DNA of 7,870 bases, from assembly GCA_903925705.1 (NCBI GenBank), contig CAIYGJ010000231.1, positions 1-7,870 on the forward strand. Direction: 5' to 3'. The DNA comes from an uncultured Actinomycetes bacterium (GTDB lineage Bacteria > Actinomycetota > Actinomycetes > S36-B12 > UBA5976). The notes below the pieces were generated by a model. That model worked only from the letters and a program-made list of their open reading frames with translations, had not been told where the DNA came from and did no database searches. Position 1 is the first letter of the stretch. The number at the start of each line of letters is the position of its first letter. Positions 6,089 to 7,870 of the stretch are shown one piece after another. The translations under genes were made by a program, and so were the position numbers.

Positions 6089-7596
6089 GAGCCATTCCCA
6101 TCTCGATACATGAGCGCCGCCGCAACATCTGTTTCAGTTGGAGTGTCGTGACCCCGTAAATCGGCAATCGTCCAAGCGACCCGAAGGATTCGATCTGCGC
6201 CGCGCGCCGATATTTCTAATGAGTCATTCGCTAACAGTTCGCGCGCACTGTCTGAAACGGGATATCTTCGGCGCAGCATTGGGCCGGGAACTTGAGAATT
6301 AATCTTCCAAGGTTCGTCTCTAAATCTGTGTGCTGCTCGTGCTCTGGCGTTGGCCACACGGTCGGCAACAATATTGGTACCTTCAAGTTCACCGGAACTT
6401 GGATCAAGCTCCGCGAGACTTGGACGCTCAAGGGTTACGCGCAGATCAATTCGATCTAACAGTGGCCCAGAGAGTCGAGAGAAATATCTGCGGCGGACTT
6501 GCGACGAGCAACTGCATTGCGCTCCAGTCCCGATAAATTTTCCGCAAGGACAGGGATTGGATGCAAGCACCAATTGAAATCTTGCAGGCAAAACGGTTTG
6601 AAAACCTGATCTGGCGATAGTGACGACTCCAGATTCAAGGGGTTGGCGCAATGCATCGAGAACAGATCGCTCGAACTCGGCGGCCTCATCTAAACAAAGC
6701 ACGCCGTGGTTTGCCATCGTGACCATGCCAACTCGTACCGCATTGCTGCCACCTCCAATCAACGCGGCTTTGGTCGTCGTGTGATGCGGCGCTTGAAATG
6801 GCGGCGTTCTAATCAGCCCTTGCCCGGCACTCAATGCGCCCGCAGCTGAATAGATCGCAGTAACTTCGACAGCTTGGTCATCCGTCAATTTAGGAAGAAG
6901 TCCGGGCAATCTTTGCGCCAACATGGTTTTTCCGACTCCGGGAGAACCTAGGAATGCCAAATGGTGCCCACCGGCTGCGGCTACCTCTAAGGCGTGACGG
7001 GCATTTGATTGCCCCCGAACTTCACAAAGATCTGGAATTGTTTCTTCGATGAATTCAATCGGTAAAGGTAGATCCTCGGTAATTTCCTCACCTCGTAAGA
7101 AGGCAACTGCATCCGACAGACTTTTCACGCCTATGACTTTTAGGTCGGGCACTAATTGAGCTTCGTTGACTTGTGATTGCGGAACTATCAAAGTGTCGTA
7201 GCCGCGACGATATGCACAAAGCGCCGCGACTAAGACTCCTCGAACTGGACGAACTTGGCCATCAAGTGCAAGTTCACCAACCACAATCGTTTTAGTCATC
7301 TCGGGAACTTGGGAATGCGCTGACAATATCGAAAGTGCAATCCCTAGATCAAGTGAAGCTCCCCGCTTGTGCACGGATGCGGGCGAAAGGCCAACCGTTA
7401 TTCGCCGCTCTGATGGCCAGGCTAATTCGCTGTTCTGAATGGCGGCTCGAACTCGATCGCGAGCCTCGCCAACTGCAGTGTCTGGCAAGCCAACAATTGT
7501 CATGCCAGGCAGACCTTGACTTAAATACGCCTCAATATCGACTACCAATCCTTCGACGCCATTAATAACAACGCCACATGCCCGGGCCAAAGTCAT
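6073..7596 (-). CDS. comM: ComM/YifB-type AAA+ ATPase (Mg-chelatase-like)
   Basis: ComM is a hexameric AAA+ helicase that promotes branch migration during integration of transforming DNA; it was first annotated by its resemblance to magnesium-chelatase subunit I. The 507 residues are full length. Residues 1-165 carry the Lon-protease-like fold domain (VEGLVVDIEAYLSQGLPGM and SVHKRGASLDLGIALSIL). The AAA+ module follows, with Walker A GSPGVGKT (217-224), Walker B LCLDEA (300-305) and RLSGPLLDRIDL (374-385). A family-typical cysteine cluster, C349, C351, C361 and C363, lies between them. The C-terminal domain contains the sensor-2 helix near 463-482. The ATG overlaps the yraN stop as TAATG, with GGGGA about 9 nt upstream. 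It overlaps dprA by 16 nt downstream. There is no sign of bacteriochlorophyll genes, so a true chelatase role is unlikely. Confidence 0.95.
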   Translation of the reverse strand: MTLARACGVVINGVEGLVVDIEAYLSQGLPGMTIVGLPDTAVGEARDRVRAAIQNSELAWPSERRITVGLSPASVHKRGASLDLGIALSILSAHSQVPEMTKTIVVGELALDGQVRPVRGVLVAALCAYRRGYDTLIVPQSQVNEAQLVPDLKVIGVKSLSDAVAFLRGEEITEDLPLPIEFIEETIPDLCEVRGQSNARHALEVAAAGGHHLAFLGSPGVGKTMLAQRLPGLLPKLTDDQAVEVTAIYSAAGALSAGQGLIRTPPFQAPHHTTTKAALIGGGSNAVRVGMVTMANHGVLCLDEAAEFERSVLDALRQPLESGVVTIARSGFQTVLPARFQLVLASNPCPCGKFIGTGAQCSCSSQVRRRYFSRLSGPLLDRIDLRVTLERPSLAELDPSSGELEGTNIVADRVANARARAAHRFRDEPWKINSQVPGPMLRRRYPVSDSARELLANDSLEISARGADRILRVAWTIADLRGHDTPTETDVAAALMYRDGNGSWQAS

Positions 7597-7870
7597 TATT
7601 CGATCCCCGTTATGTGGCTGATGGTTTTGGAATCCCCATCACGGTAGATGACACTGATCGCATCGAATCGAATTCCTTGATGCTTGCATTGGTGATTACT
7701 TAGCCAATGCAGAGCTGCAGTTCTAATGTGTTGGAGTTTTAATGGAGTGATTGCATCACTTGGAATTCCGTGACTATTTGATCGACGAGTTTTAACTTCA
7801 CAAAAAATCAAAGTGGAATCTAGGCGAGCAACTATGTCTAACTCGACGCGCTTAAATCTCCAGTTTCGAT
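7596..7870 (-). CDS. yraN: YraN/UPF0102 family endonuclease-like protein (partial, N-terminus missing)
   Basis: YraN proteins have a small Holliday-junction-resolvase-like nuclease fold; their cellular role is poorly defined, but they often lie next to comM, dprA and rnhB. The gene runs off the right edge: 90 codons are present, and the family is normally about 115-125 residues, so roughly 30 N-terminal residues are outside. The visible frame begins with NWRFKRVELDIVARLDST and continues into LIFCEVKTRRS, matching the family pattern NWR..GEIDLIA....LVFVEVKTR. The acidic ELD and E-V-K residues are the predicted metal-binding nuclease motif. A TTG at 7811 could be read as a start, but the conserved sequence continues upstream of it, so it is internal. 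The stop TAA overlaps the comM ATG by 1 nt. Confidence 0.9.
   Translation of the reverse strand, partial: RNWRFKRVELDIVARLDSTLIFCEVKTRRSNSHGIPSDAITPLKLQHIRTAALHWLSNHQCKHQGIRFDAISVIYRDGDSKTISHITGIE

Noticed and set aside
6073..7596. Magnesium chelatase subunit for (bacterio)chlorophyll synthesis
   Set aside because: The N-terminal Lon-like domain, the NPCPCG cysteine cluster and the dprA/yraN neighbourhood identify the ComM/YifB family.

Overview
The window is a block of housekeeping genes from an actinobacterium of moderate G+C; by eye it is well below the G+C of streptomycetes or mycobacteria. The gene order frr, pyrH, tsf, rpsB on one strand, a lone M23-type peptidase gene on the other strand, then xerC, dprA, comM and yraN is the layout I know from high-G+C Gram-positive genomes, including the Mycobacterium tuberculosis frr to yraN region. 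PyrH, EF-Ts and XerC also look actinobacterial in detail, for example the XerC C-terminus ending in HPRA. The modest G+C, short spacers and compact proteins would suit a small-genome freshwater actinobacterium (Nanopelagicales-like), but that placement is an inference.

Layout: all genes lie on the minus strand except the peptidase gene. Read in the direction of transcription (right to left), yraN (cut by the right edge), comM and dprA are coupled by a 1-nt and a 16-nt overlap. xerC follows after a short gap. The peptidase gene runs the other way and overlaps the 3' end of xerC tail-to-tail by 74 nt. A divergent spacer of about 270 nt separates the peptidase start from rpsB and contains a hairpin-rich leader for rpsB. 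Then come rpsB, a hairpin, tsf, a 153-nt spacer with a long hairpin and a short direct repeat, pyrH, and frr, which ends at the left edge.

The genes fall into three groups. rpsB, tsf and frr serve translation (30S assembly, EF-Tu recycling, ribosome recycling), with pyrH feeding UTP/CTP synthesis. dprA, comM and yraN handle incoming single-stranded DNA and recombination, and xerC resolves chromosome dimers. The peptidase-like protein is probably exported and acts on, or regulates turnover of, the cell wall.

I see no mobile element, CRISPR array, tRNA or rRNA gene, and no clearly new multi-gene system. The points most worth a second look are the structured rpsB leader, the two intergenic hairpins in the rpsB-tsf-pyrH operon, the overlap that places the XerC nucleophile codon inside the peptidase gene, and the non-canonical active site of the peptidase.
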